DNA of 64,000 nucleotides from Bacillus infantis NRRL B-14911. GTDB lineage: Bacteria > Bacillota > Bacilli > Bacillales > Cytobacillaceae. The notes under the pieces were generated by a model. It saw only the letters and a program-made list of their open reading frames with translations. It did no database searches and was not told the origin of the DNA. A program made the translations under genes and the position numbers. Location of the stretch: the NCBI RefSeq assembly GCF_000473245.1, contig NC_022524.1, positions 4,240,501 through 4,304,500 of the forward strand, given 5' to 3'. Shown here one piece after another: positions 17,661 to 26,301 of this stretch. How positions within the stretch are numbered: the stretch's first letter is position 1; every line of letters starts with the position of its first letter.

Positions 17661-17693
17661 TGACAGGCTGCTAATCAAATTAACAGCCTGCCC
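17661..17693 (-). promoter_or_regulatory. Intercistronic stem-loop between binding protein and permease genes
   Basis: CAGGCTG and CAGCCTG arms, extended by TAA/TTA beyond one mismatch, in the 63-bp gap. There is no following T-run. Such stem-loops commonly protect the upstream binding-protein mRNA or reduce downstream expression. Confidence 0.6.
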
Positions 17694-17704
17694 AGGTTAT
17701 ATGA

Positions 17705-18979
17705 TTATTTTTCTGCCTCTTTTTGCATCTCGGCAGCAAGCTCTTCAGGAGTCTTCTCTCCCAGAGTGATAGATTGCAGGCCATTGTTGATCATATCCGT
17801 CAATTCCGGTGTTAAGGTCGCATCATAAACCGGTGACAATCCGCCCTGTGCCAGCTTGTTGGCAGTTTGGAAGATTTCAGGGATATCGTCGCCCATTTCC
17901 AGGTCGGCAGGAACAACGATATTCGCTTCCAGCAATTGCTGATACATATCTTCACTATAGAAGAACTTCAGGAATTCAAAAGCAGCTTCCTTTTCTTCGC
18001 CGCTTAATTTACTGTTCAAGGCAATTCCGCCTCCAGCTACACCAGCTATCTTCTCCTGATCCCCTTCTGCTCCCTCAAAGGTAGGGAAAGGAGCGACACC
18101 AATGTTATCCACATTTTCCGCACTGTCTAAAATCGGCCCGATTGCCCAAGATCCAGCAAAGTGCATCGCAGTCTTTCCGGAGATAAAGTTGTTGCGGGCC
18201 TGAGCTTCATCCAATGTATTCATGTCTGCATTAAAAGCATTCATCTTGGTTAACTCATCAATAACTTCTAAACTTTTGATAAATTGCTCATCTTCAAAAG
18301 AACCATCACCATTCAGCACATTCGGCAAGAAGTCACTCCCAGTGAAGCGGTCCGCAATCGTTGAAATGTATACTGACTGCAGCGGCCAGATCCCTTTATT
18401 GCCAAGGGCGATCGGTGTAATATCTTCACCGTTCAATGCTTCAATCAATGATTTCAGCTCTTCATACGTTTTTGGGAACTCCTCGAAGCCCGCCTGTGAC
18501 ACAAGCTCTTTGTTATAGTAAATCAAGCTCGTTTCACTGATGTTTCCAGGAATCGCATAGTGCTCCCCATCAACGGCATAATCCTTCATGATACCCTCAG
18601 GAATCGTACCTTCCCAGTTATCAACAATCTCGTTCAGCGAAAGAAGCGCATTTCCTTCAACCAGCGGAGCAATTCGGGCACCAGGCCATACACGGAACAT
18701 ATCCGGCAATTGGTTGCCTGCAGCCTGTGTCCTTAATTTGGTTTCATACTGATCATGCGGAATCGCCTCAATCACGACTTCAATATCATCATGCTCTTCA
18801 TTGAATTTCTCTACCATATTTTTATATGCTGCGTTTTCCGGGCGATCCTCTGTCCAGTCATTCCATAACGTCAATTCAACAGCATCGCCATTCGAACCCG
18901 CTTTTTCATCTCCCCCGCTGCAGCCAACCAGTCCTGCAGCAACCACTAAACCAGAAAGAATAAGTCCCATCTTCTTCAT
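17705..18979 (-). CDS. Sugar ABC transporter substrate-binding lipoprotein
   Basis: 424 residues. The lipoprotein signal peptide is MKKMGLILSGLVVAAGLVGC, with Cys20 lipidated. The mature protein is a family 1 extracellular solute-binding protein, with the ELTLWNDWT start and the GKTAMHFAGSWAIGP segment typical of oligosaccharide binders. It is the first gene of the beta-glucoside operon, with a good GGAGGAAAGATAG ribosome binding site. The ligand is inferred from the downstream GH1 enzyme and kinase. Confidence 0.93.
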   Translation of the reverse strand: MKKMGLILSGLVVAAGLVGCSGGDEKAGSNGDAVELTLWNDWTEDRPENAAYKNMVEKFNEEHDDIEVVIEAIPHDQYETKLRTQAAGNQLPDMFRVWPGARIAPLVEGNALLSLNEIVDNWEGTIPEGIMKDYAVDGEHYAIPGNISETSLIYYNKELVSQAGFEEFPKTYEELKSLIEALNGEDITPIALGNKGIWPLQSVYISTIADRFTGSDFLPNVLNGDGSFEDEQFIKSLEVIDELTKMNAFNADMNTLDEAQARNNFISGKTAMHFAGSWAIGPILDSAENVDNIGVAPFPTFEGAEGDQEKIAGVAGGGIALNSKLSGEEKEAAFEFLKFFYSEDMYQQLLEANIVVPADLEMGDDIPEIFQTANKLAQGGLSPVYDATLTPELTDMINNGLQSITLGEKTPEELAAEMQKEAEK

Positions 18980-19000
18980 CTATCTTTCCTCCCTCAAAAG

Positions 19001-19040
19001 AATGTAAGCAGTTACATTTATAATTGTAACTGCTTACATT
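19001..19040. promoter_or_regulatory. Perfect 16-bp inverted repeat upstream of the beta-glucoside operon
   Basis: Arms AATGTAAGCAGTTACA and TGTAACTGCTTACATT are exact complements around an 8-nt AT spacer. Each arm also contains its own GTAA-N4-TTAC dyad, so it could be two operator sites facing each other or a leader hairpin. It lies 22-61 bp upstream of the binding-protein start codon. Confidence 0.65.
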
Positions 19041-19193
19041 TTTAAAAAATATCCGGTAATTCTATAAAAATATCCAGAAAATTTAAATTTGTGTGGTTTT
19101 CGGATGATAAAAATGGAAAGTTCAGATAAATAATGAAACGAAATAGAGGGAGGCTCGTCTTATTTATAAAGAAGACGAGGAGGAAAATCAAAA

Positions 19194-19526
19194 TTGTACT
19201 TTACATTTATAACCCTTATTTTACATGCATTCCTTATATTTTTTATATTAGCCATCACACTTCCATTTGCTGCGCAGCCAGTTCATAATTTGTCTCCAAA
19301 CTTGTATATAAACTTATTTAGGTACCATGTTAAGTTATTTGCCATCTCCACTAGTTTAATCATAGCTTTTCCACTGACTCACCTTACAATAAGAAAGAAT
19401 GTTAATTCCAAAAGGAAAATGATCATCTTTTTGGTTCAATCACTGTCATTGCTGTTCTTAGTTTTAATCTATTTTCTTAACAGAAACTATTTAAATGATC
19501 TAATGATCCGCCCCAATTTTGAGTAA
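19194..19526 (+). CDS. Small hydrophobic membrane protein, hypothetical
   Basis: 110 residues, mostly hydrophobic, with three predicted transmembrane stretches (about 3-24, 42-62, 75-95) separated by short basic loops (TIRKNVNSKRK). It starts at TTG 19194, supported by GACGAGGAGG 10 nt upstream. A CTCGTCTT/AAGACGAG hairpin at 19153-19178 abuts that ribosome binding site and could mask part of it. I do not recognise the family. It is on the opposite strand to its neighbours and has no obvious partner. Confidence 0.5.
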   Translation: MYFTFITLILHAFLIFFILAITLPFAAQPVHNLSPNLYINLFRYHVKLFAISTSLIIAFPLTHLTIRKNVNSKRKMIIFLVQSLSLLFLVLIYFLNRNYLNDLMIRPNFE

Positions 19527-19555
19527 GGGGAAATCTTTTCATCAAAGGGAAAAGA

Positions 19556-19690
19556 CTAATTCAATAACCGCAATACCAGCTTAACCCAGCCAACCAAGCT
19601 CATCCAAAGCGGAACACTCAACAATATTCCCCAATACAGCCCTCTCACAAAGTTTCCTTCTTCATTATTCATAAACAGCACTCCCATCAT
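19556..19690 (-). CDS. Very small membrane protein or gene remnant
   Basis: An open frame of 44 residues from ATG 19690 (MMGVLFMNNEEGNFVRGLYW onward) ending at TAG 19556-19558. It carries one amphipathic hydrophobic helix (LLSVPLWMSLVGWVKLVL). The frame stays open upstream to a stop near 19729, adding a further hydrophobic stretch that could begin at TTG. No convincing ribosome binding site is seen, so it may be a truncated remnant. Confidence 0.35.
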   Translation of the reverse strand: MMGVLFMNNEEGNFVRGLYWGILLSVPLWMSLVGWVKLVLRLLN

Positions 19691-19756
19691 GAATACTGTT
19701 AGAAGTATGATCAAATCTGATGGGGTCTAAACAAACGGGTGCTGCTTATATAATGG

Positions 19757-19784
19757 AAAAAACCACAACTATTAGGTTGTGGTT
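19757..19784 (-). terminator. Terminator of the amino-sugar operon
   Basis: AACCACAAC and GTTGTGGTT form a perfect stem; on the minus strand it is followed by TTTTTT. It lies 125 bp beyond the ROK repressor stop codon, past the family A repeat. Confidence 0.8.
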
Positions 19785-19851
19785 ATTACTCTATGCAGCT
19801 ATCATATAAAATTTAGGAAAGTTTGATTGGTATTGGAAACCAATGCTTCTC

Positions 19852-19898
19852 GTGAAATATTTGTGTGAAACAAGATTATTCGGGAGGTGCCTGTCACC
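19852..19898 (+). repeat. Dispersed repeat family A, copy 6
   Basis: Full unit ending 9 bp from the stop codon (TAG) of the ROK repressor gene at 19908. Confidence 0.85.
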
Positions 19899-19907
19899 TC
19901 TATCAAT

Positions 19908-21014
19908 CTACCCCTCAAATTGATGAATAACAGCCGTAGCTGCACCCACTGTTTGAGAAAATGCTTCCTTATTAAAGTAGATATGTGTCTGGAAGCTGGG
20001 TATTCTTAGGGCGTTGTGATCAAGGTAATTCCTGATAGTGGATTGAAAGACTTCGTACTGATTGTACGGGCTGTCTATCACAATCTTCCCTGGGTTTATA
20101 AGATTAAGGATGCTTATCAGGGAAACACCTAATAAAGTTCCGTATTGCTGAAGCTTCTGTTCTGTTTCTCTCTCTCTTGCATCCCTGGATATATCACCAA
20201 GACTGGACTGCCATTCATAGAATACCTTTCTGCTGATCATCTTCTCAAGGCATCCCTTTTGGCCGCATCCGCAGAGAGGCCCATTGGGATCCACAGAAAT
20301 ATGGCCAATCTCCCCGGAGGTGAAGCTTTCTCCGTTCCAGATGCTACCGTCAATGATAAATGCACCGCCAATCCCGTCACCAATCCGGATATAGAAAAAA
20401 CTGCTGGCATCGATATCTTCGTCATATACACTTGAGCAGAGGGAGGCCATTTTAACATTATTTTGAATGACCAAAGATACCTGAATAGAGTCCTTTAACT
20501 TATCTGAGATGTTTACATTTTTCCACTGAAGATTCGTAGATTCATAGACGATGCCTTCTTGTGAATTCACTATCCCTGGCACACCGATTCCAATGCCCAG
20601 CACATTGGTAAACTCATTGATCAGGCTTTCTGCAATGCAGATTATTTTTTCACAGACAGCAGTGATGTCCCTGCCTTCCACTTCTATAAAGCCGCTTTTA
20701 AGCGTTTCCAGATAATAATTTGTAACAACATATTCAATCCCATTATGGTGGATGGCCATTCCAATTGCATGGTAAGCATCCGCATTCATTTCAATCAGTA
20801 TTTTAGGCCGCCCGGCTTTTTGCAGGTCCTTTACACCCACTTCGCGGATGATTCCCGCATTTATGTACTGATCCACGATAATAGACACGGTGTTTTTGCT
20901 TACCCCCATCCATTTCGCAAGATCTTTCCGGGACGTTTGCTTATATTTGCGCAGAAGCGATAGTATTTTCTTTTGATTTTGTTCGCGTAGTATACCTGGC
21001 CCTTTGGTTAACAT
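19908..21014 (-). CDS. ROK-family transcriptional repressor (NagC/XylR type)
   Basis: 368 residues. An N-terminal winged helix (about 8-65, RKDLAKWMGVSKNTVSIIVDQY) precedes a ROK sugar-binding domain. The ROK zinc motif CGCGQKGC is present, as in NagC and XylR repressors. The ATG at 21014 follows AAGAGGA; a TTG at 21050 would add 12 residues. It is the last gene of the amino-sugar operon and probably its repressor. The TTAGT/ACTAA inverted repeat at 27901-27921 upstream of the operon resembles XylR half-sites. It has no sign of being the operon's kinase, since NagC-type ROK repressors are generally not active kinases. Confidence 0.9.
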   Translation of the reverse strand: MLTKGPGILREQNQKKILSLLRKYKQTSRKDLAKWMGVSKNTVSIIVDQYINAGIIREVGVKDLQKAGRPKILIEMNADAYHAIGMAIHHNGIEYVVTNYYLETLKSGFIEVEGRDITAVCEKIICIAESLINEFTNVLGIGIGVPGIVNSQEGIVYESTNLQWKNVNISDKLKDSIQVSLVIQNNVKMASLCSSVYDEDIDASSFFYIRIGDGIGGAFIIDGSIWNGESFTSGEIGHISVDPNGPLCGCGQKGCLEKMISRKVFYEWQSSLGDISRDARERETEQKLQQYGTLLGVSLISILNLINPGKIVIDSPYNQYEVFQSTIRNYLDHNALRIPSFQTHIYFNKEAFSQTVGAATAVIHQFEG

Positions 21015-21070
21015 GGCTGAATCCTCTTTTCTACTCACTGCCGTTTCCAACCATTATATCAAGCACAAGC

Positions 21071-21823
21071 TTATAATTTCTTAATTTTGTGCTTAAAACG
21101 TGAAATAAACTGCTGGTTCCATTCATCTCCTCCCGTTGCGTTTCCGCTCTTCCAGATGGGAGGCTGAATACCTTGCTCAACCAGTAATGCAATGGCCTCC
21201 ATGCTTACAGAATTAAGAATATAGGCATTTACAAAAGTGGATATTGCTCCTACCTTCTGTTCGAGACCCTCTATTTCAATTACCGCGTCGCCCACCTCTA
21301 TTTTGGAATCAATGGAGATATCCACTATGTCATGCAGATTCTGCTTGGACGGATGTCTTGCAATATGATCTGCAGGAGTGGAGGCAGCATGCTTCACTGA
21401 AGATACTCCGATAGTCTTCACGCCCAGCCTTTTTGCTTCCAGTGCAGCATCGATCGTCGCTGCGTTGATTCCATATGCGTTTACGATGATCAAAAGATCA
21501 CCTGATTCCAGGCCATAATCCTGGAGGACCACTTTTCCATAGCCCGGAGTACGCTCAATCGCCATCGATCGCAGAGCCCCGCTGCTCAACAAGGTGCCTT
21601 CATCCAAAATAGCACTAACATGCATCAGCCCGCCGGCACGAAAGAACAACTCCTGTGATCCCAGATTGGAATGGCCCCCAGGCCCATATACGTACACGAT
21701 TCTGTCTTCTTTTATATGGTCTGCCACGGCCCTTGCCGCCAGATTGATATCATCACTCTCTGTTGCGATAATTTCTTCCAGATAGCTTTTAATCTGACCA
21801 AAGTATTCTAGTGCATAATTCAT
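21071..21823 (-). CDS. SIS-domain sugar isomerase-like protein (UPF0309 type)
   Basis: About 250 residues. One SIS phosphosugar-binding domain covers roughly residues 35-210, with the YVYGPGGHSNLGSQELFFRA and LIIVNAYGINAATID segments characteristic of the UPF0309 group. The function is unproven; SIS proteins bind or isomerise phosphosugars, and here it sits next to NagA and NagB-like genes. Two starts are possible: ATG 21838, which nearly abuts the nagA stop, and ATG 21823, which follows GGAG by 9 nt; I prefer the latter. Confidence 0.8.
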   Translation of the reverse strand: MNYALEYFGQIKSYLEEIIATESDDINLAARAVADHIKEDRIVYVYGPGGHSNLGSQELFFRAGGLMHVSAILDEGTLLSSGALRSMAIERTPGYGKVVLQDYGLESGDLLIIVNAYGINAATIDAALEAKRLGVKTIGVSSVKHAASTPADHIARHPSKQNLHDIVDISIDSKIEVGDAVIEIEGLEQKVGAISTFVNAYILNSVSMEAIALLVEQGIQPPIWKSGNATGGDEWNQQFISRFKHKIKKL

Positions 21824-21838
21824 CACGAAACACTCCAT

Positions 21839-23002
21839 TCATTGATTTATGGGACCCGGATCCCCCATTTTTATTGCCTTAATTAACTCCATACGGCCGT
21901 TTTCTTTGCGAAACAAGAGGAGATCTGCCGGTGCACCTGCCTGCAGACCGTCTTTCTGCGGAAGGTTCAGCAGCTTTGCAGGCAGGATAGAAGCTTTTTC
22001 AATGGCTTTTTCCAAAGCTGTTATGCCCATGGATGTTAGAGTATTGACTCCCCAAAGTATGCTTTGGGCAGAGCCCGCCAGCAGTTTCGGTTCATTCTTC
22101 AAATGCAGCTTTCCTTGTTCCGTTAAGGTAACTTCCCCTCCCACGGGAGCTGTATAATCACCCGGGGGGAGACCGGCTAATGCCACGCTGTCACTAATGA
22201 TCAGCATTTTGTCTTCCTTTACCTTCTCAATCACTTTTAAAACCGAAGATGGCAAATGGTAGCCATCACAAATGACTGTTGCTGCAAGTGAATCCTCCGC
22301 CAGCTGATCCCATAGATAGTTTGGATGCCTCGGGAGCATCACATGGGCGCCGTTGCCGAGGTGCGTTGATAGTGCTGCTCCCGCTTTAACCGCCTCCCTG
22401 ATCTGTTCCCCATCGGCCGCTGTGTGGCCGATAGACACCAGCACTTGATGTGCTGCTGCCTTCTTGATAAAGTCCGCCGCATCCGGCCATTCAGGTGACA
22501 GTGTAATCATTTTGATCAGCCCATTGACTGATTCATTCAGTGCCTGGAAAAACTCAAAGTCGGGAGGCTGAATATATTGTTTGCTGTGTGCCCCTCTTGG
22601 GCCATCCTCCCCTGATAGGAACGGTCCTTCCAAATGGATTCCCGGTATCATGCTTCTCACCAGTTCATCTTGCTCCCGTGCAAGTGAAATGGTAGACGTG
22701 AGCGATGCAATTTGATTAAAAGAGTTTGTAATAATCGTAGGAAAAAAGGAAGTAGCCCCTTCCTCCAAAAGAAACAAGCAGGCCTTCCTTACATCATCCA
22801 CGGTGAGTTCAATGCTATTAAAATCAACACCCCTGTAGCCATTCACCTGGAGGTCTACAAATCCGGGAGCTATATAAAGCTCAGAATCCTCCAACGCAGC
22901 CAAGGGTTCCATTGATTCGATGAAGCCATCTTTGATGATGATTCTTACTGGCTTATTATCCTTATAGTGCATGCCCTCCAGCGTATAATAATTATCTTCC
23001 AT
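21839..23002 (-). CDS. nagA: N-acetylglucosamine-6-phosphate deacetylase
   Basis: 387 residues from the preferred start. It belongs to the amidohydrolase superfamily and removes acetate from GlcNAc-6-phosphate to give glucosamine-6-phosphate. Motifs include the PGFVDLQVNG strand, the metal Glu in HLEGPFLSG, histidines in SIGHTAADG and STHLGNGAH, and the catalytic Asp in IISDSVALAG. The ATG at 23002 follows GGAG and overlaps the end of the NagB-like gene by 11 bp; the ATG at 23011 is an alternative. Cotranscribed with the NagB-like and ceramidase-like genes. Confidence 0.92.
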   Translation of the reverse strand: MEDNYYTLEGMHYKDNKPVRIIIKDGFIESMEPLAALEDSELYIAPGFVDLQVNGYRGVDFNSIELTVDDVRKACLFLLEEGATSFFPTIITNSFNQIASLTSTISLAREQDELVRSMIPGIHLEGPFLSGEDGPRGAHSKQYIQPPDFEFFQALNESVNGLIKMITLSPEWPDAADFIKKAAAHQVLVSIGHTAADGEQIREAVKAGAALSTHLGNGAHVMLPRHPNYLWDQLAEDSLAATVICDGYHLPSSVLKVIEKVKEDKMLIISDSVALAGLPPGDYTAPVGGEVTLTEQGKLHLKNEPKLLAGSAQSILWGVNTLTSMGITALEKAIEKASILPAKLLNLPQKDGLQAGAPADLLLFRKENGRMELIKAIKMGDPGPINQ

Positions 23003-23777
23003 CCTGTTCATCTCCAAAGGAATCCTTATCCAAATATAATTTTGCCTGAGCATGCGTTCTCAAAATAGTGGCAGGACATGCCGTACTGATTGGGCCATTA
23101 AGGGTCTGCCGAACGGCTTCCGCTTTTGTTCTGCCAGGAACAGCACAATACATGGATCCTGCTGCCAGCAAGGCCGGGATTGTCAGCGTAAAAGCGTATA
23201 ACGGCACATCCTCCAGGCTGGAAAAACAGCCATCATTTACTTGCTGCTGCCTGCATGCATCCTCCAGTTCCACTTTTTTAATCATGTGTTCATCTTCAAA
23301 ATCAGCAACCGGGGGATCGTTGAAAGCAATGTGCCCGTTTTCCCCAATTCCAAGACAAACAATATCAATTGGAGCTTCCTGTAATAGGCGTGTGTACCGC
23401 TCCACCTCTTCCTTATCGGAACTGTTGATGAGATGAACCTGCTTGAATGAAACTTTGTCAAACAGCCTCTCCTTCAAAAAGTTTTGGAAAAGCTGTGGCG
23501 CATCATTTGGAAGGCCAATGTATTCATCCATATGAAAGGCTGTCATATCCTCCCACCTGATTCTGCTGTCCTGTATTAAATAATCCAGAACCTCATTCTG
23601 GGATGGCGCTGCGGCAAAAACCATCCGGATTTCACCCTGTTCCTTTTGAAGCTTTACAATCTGCCCTGCGATATCAGCAGCTGCAGCCCTGCCCATGTCA
23701 TCCCGGTTTTTAAACACATAATAGGTCAGCTTGTCTTTCTGTCCTTCTTTAATTGCTTTAACTGTCAATTCTCTCAC
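22992..23777 (-). CDS. Glucosamine-6-phosphate deaminase-like protein
   Basis: 261 residues of the NagB/6-phosphogluconolactonase fold. The motifs FHMDEYIGL and LGIGENGHIAFNDPP correspond to the NagB active site. Compared with the second NagB in the window (58502-59221, GVNGHLGFNEPG) the residue matching the conserved Glu of FNEP is Asp here, and the protein is about 22 residues longer, so substrate or rate may differ. It is likely the deaminating, isomerising step producing fructose-6-phosphate. The GTG at 23777 lies inside the end of the upstream gene (20-bp overlap); a TTG at 23768 after TAGGTGAG is also plausible. Confidence 0.82.
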   Translation of the reverse strand: MRELTVKAIKEGQKDKLTYYVFKNRDDMGRAAAADIAGQIVKLQKEQGEIRMVFAAAPSQNEVLDYLIQDSRIRWEDMTAFHMDEYIGLPNDAPQLFQNFLKERLFDKVSFKQVHLINSSDKEEVERYTRLLQEAPIDIVCLGIGENGHIAFNDPPVADFEDEHMIKKVELEDACRQQQVNDGCFSSLEDVPLYAFTLTIPALLAAGSMYCAVPGRTKAEAVRQTLNGPISTACPATILRTHAQAKLYLDKDSFGDEQDGR

Positions 23778-25023
23778 CTACTAAACTATTTTTTATGGCC
23801 AGCACGATTGTCTCTTCCATCCCTTCCTGAAAAGGCGCGGGCAGTCCGAAATAATAGATAAAATCCTCCGATTCATATCCGCCTTCCCGGATCTGTGCAG
23901 CAGTCGGGATATACCCGGACATCCCGTTGCTGTATCCTATTGCAAGCGACCCGGGAGAGAGGCCCCTTACATACTGCCCATACTGCTGGACCATCTCTCC
24001 ACTGAAACAGACAAGACTTAAATCATTTCCAAGATTTAATACCTGTATCTCCAACTTGGCCGATCTTCCAGCGCTCCAGTGCTTATGCACATGATCCTTC
24101 CATAAACATTGGACTCTCGCATCCATCTCTGCTGCAGCTTGATAACCTTCCTGGAAGAAAAGGGGCACACTCATCACCTTCGCTTCCATGAAATTCATCT
24201 CCAGCTTTTCACCCGCCTGTTCCCTCAAAGCCTGAAGAACTGGCGCAGCAAGCTGGGCTCCCAGCCGTTCCATATCAGATGTTTCTCCTCTATAAAACTC
24301 TTTATCTTTTACTAATGCCGGTCTTACCTCTCCACAGCAGCCCTGCAAAAAGCCGATGACTGCATTGCTGTATTGCTCTTGAATTATGGCACAGCCATAA
24401 CCCGGAAATTCAGCTGAAAGAATATTGGCATCCGTTGAGGTAGGATGGCAGGCATAGTGAAGCAGCACCCCTTTTACTTCCTGGTTCTTTTTTTCAAAAG
24501 AAATAATGGAAACTGTTTGATCAACAATCCCATCGTAATTAGGCCTCATCACGATTCTCTTGCCCTCGGAGTATCTGCGGTTTACCCCCATCTCACACGT
24601 TGTATATCTCCGGGCCGCAGTGACTATTTCTTTATCACTTTTTGCGGCTCTTACACTTTCAATAATCATTTCTTCCAATGAGCCGAGATATTGAGGATCC
24701 GCTTCACCAAGAAGGCTTGTAAAAGCAGCACTGGTCTGCGGACCAGAGTGATTGTGGGTGGCATGAAAGCAGATATATTCCGGATCAATGCTAAATTTAT
24801 CGCTCAAGGTGCCTCTCCACTTTTGAACATATTCTGTATCCCACCAGATCACATCCCCTATGAAGAGGACTGATTTTTCTGCTCCGATTTCAAAATAAAA
24901 GGTTTTTAAGAAAAGAGGAGAATGGACACTCTCTGCCTTGCCTTTTCGATGGGCAAACCCCGCCAGCTGCACTGGCATCTCCGGGGTTATATCAATCTGA
25001 TGAACTCCCAGCCAAAGTGACAT
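23758..25023 (-). CDS. Neutral/alkaline ceramidase-like hydrolase
   Basis: 421 residues resembling the N-terminal catalytic domain of neutral ceramidases (amide hydrolases). The metal site HATHNHSGP is at about residues 87-95 and a further His is in LHYACHPTS (about 210-215). The C-terminal immunoglobulin-like domain of true ceramidases is absent, and there is no signal peptide, so it acts in the cytoplasm. Bacterial homologues of this short form are not known to act on sphingolipids. Its place between the AGE epimerase and NagB-like genes suggests an amide substrate such as an N-acyl amino sugar (inference). The start ATG follows AAAGGAGAA. Confidence 0.78.
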   Translation of the reverse strand: MSLWLGVHQIDITPEMPVQLAGFAHRKGKAESVHSPLFLKTFYFEIGAEKSVLFIGDVIWWDTEYVQKWRGTLSDKFSIDPEYICFHATHNHSGPQTSAAFTSLLGEADPQYLGSLEEMIIESVRAAKSDKEIVTAARRYTTCEMGVNRRYSEGKRIVMRPNYDGIVDQTVSIISFEKKNQEVKGVLLHYACHPTSTDANILSAEFPGYGCAIIQEQYSNAVIGFLQGCCGEVRPALVKDKEFYRGETSDMERLGAQLAAPVLQALREQAGEKLEMNFMEAKVMSVPLFFQEGYQAAAEMDARVQCLWKDHVHKHWSAGRSAKLEIQVLNLGNDLSLVCFSGEMVQQYGQYVRGLSPGSLAIGYSNGMSGYIPTAAQIREGGYESEDFIYYFGLPAPFQEGMEETIVLAIKNSLVGERIDS

Positions 25024-25051
25024 GCCGTATTCTCCTTTCTGTTCACCATCA

Positions 25052-26287
25052 CTAAAACAACTTCATAATCAGTATAAAATTCCTTATCACATGGAATGGA
25101 TCCTTCACCGGAAGCGCAACTACTTTGTTTAATGGCTTGCCTTGCCGATCCCTGATTTGAATCCATTCTCCAATCTGTTTATCAGGGTTTGGAAAGGTCT
25201 TGAACGTGTAGCCGGCCACCCGCTGATACCATTCTTTAAACACCTCTTTCTTGGTATGCTGGTAGAGAAGGAGCAGCGTATACAGCGCTTCAGAATGCGG
25301 CCACCAAAGCTTGGTGTCCCAGGTATCGCGAATGAGGGCACAGTAGGGTTCATCATCATTCTCCCGCCCGCTTGGCTTGCCGCCATTTTTATCTACAAAA
25401 CGCAATAACCCGCCATATTCCTCATCCCAGCCAGCTTCAATCGCTTTTAAGGCAACTTTGGAAAGTGCTTCGAGGACCGCCCCGCGCTCACTTTCTTTCC
25501 ATTCGTGCAAGCTATGGAGATGAAACCAAATTGATTCGAGCGTATGGCCAGGATTCAGATGATTTTCCAATAACGTACCGCCGCTCCCTTCCCTTTGCGG
25601 TTTCAGCTCAACGCACCTGCCATCTTCAGCAATGAATTCTCTCAATATATATCTGCTCAATTCACCAGACGTCTTTACACCAAGACTCTCTATGGAAAAA
25701 GAATACTGGTCTGCTGTTTTCTCTATTTCCTGCGCGACATTTAATAGAATCATATTGATTGAATGGGATAAATAGCCTTCAGGAATAGGATAGGGCTCTG
25801 TTTTCACCTTTCCCTCCAGCACTCTCGTGTTTACAGTCTTATAAACCGATACTGCCAGGGAAAAAGCATCAGCATTATTAAATATTTCGGCATATTTATT
25901 TACTCCGAGAACAAAGAAGCAATCTGCATATATACTAATATCCTTTTGCCCCTCAATTTCCCCTCCATCCTCAGTGACAGCATAAAGCACATGGTTTTCC
26001 CTGGTGAGTGTATGCTTCTTCAGAAAGGCATACGTTTTTTCCGCCATGTCCTTTAATGATGCTGATTCAAGGGGCAATCTTCCTGCCTCGGCCAGCTGAT
26101 ACAGCTCAGAGCAGAGCCAAAGGAAGCGCCCCTGTGACCAGGTATATTTGACTCTGTTGACGAGCTGTGAGCCGTCGTTGGTGTAGCAGGTAAAAACGCC
26201 GCCATGCTTCTGGTCAAAGGCATTTTCCCAGAACGGCCAGAAGTTCTCCACAATCTCCTTCTGATAAAATTCATTTATTTCATTCAT
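25052..26287 (-). CDS. AGE-family N-acylglucosamine 2-epimerase-like protein
   Basis: 411 residues with the (alpha/alpha)6-barrel AGE family pattern: the N-terminal FWENAFDQKHGGVFTCY, the central RYILREFIAEDGRCVE and LNPGHTLESIWFHLH, and the C-terminal DTKLWWPHSEALYTLLLLY, with conserved Arg and His residues. Members interconvert N-acetylglucosamine and N-acetylmannosamine or other unphosphorylated sugars. As it follows the symporter gene by 14 bp it probably handles the sugar right after import. The start ATG follows AGAGGAG. Confidence 0.85.
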   Translation of the reverse strand: MNEINEFYQKEIVENFWPFWENAFDQKHGGVFTCYTNDGSQLVNRVKYTWSQGRFLWLCSELYQLAEAGRLPLESASLKDMAEKTYAFLKKHTLTRENHVLYAVTEDGGEIEGQKDISIYADCFFVLGVNKYAEIFNNADAFSLAVSVYKTVNTRVLEGKVKTEPYPIPEGYLSHSINMILLNVAQEIEKTADQYSFSIESLGVKTSGELSRYILREFIAEDGRCVELKPQREGSGGTLLENHLNPGHTLESIWFHLHSLHEWKESERGAVLEALSKVALKAIEAGWDEEYGGLLRFVDKNGGKPSGRENDDEPYCALIRDTWDTKLWWPHSEALYTLLLLYQHTKKEVFKEWYQRVAGYTFKTFPNPDKQIGEWIQIRDRQGKPLNKVVALPVKDPFHVIRNFILIMKLF

Positions 26288-26301
26288 TAAATTCTCCTCT
26301 T

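Noticed and set aside
19908-21014. ROK protein as the missing sugar kinase of the amino-sugar operon
   Set aside because: It has an N-terminal winged helix and the CGCGQKGC motif of NagC/XylR-type repressors, which are regulators; kinase activity is not supported by the sequence.
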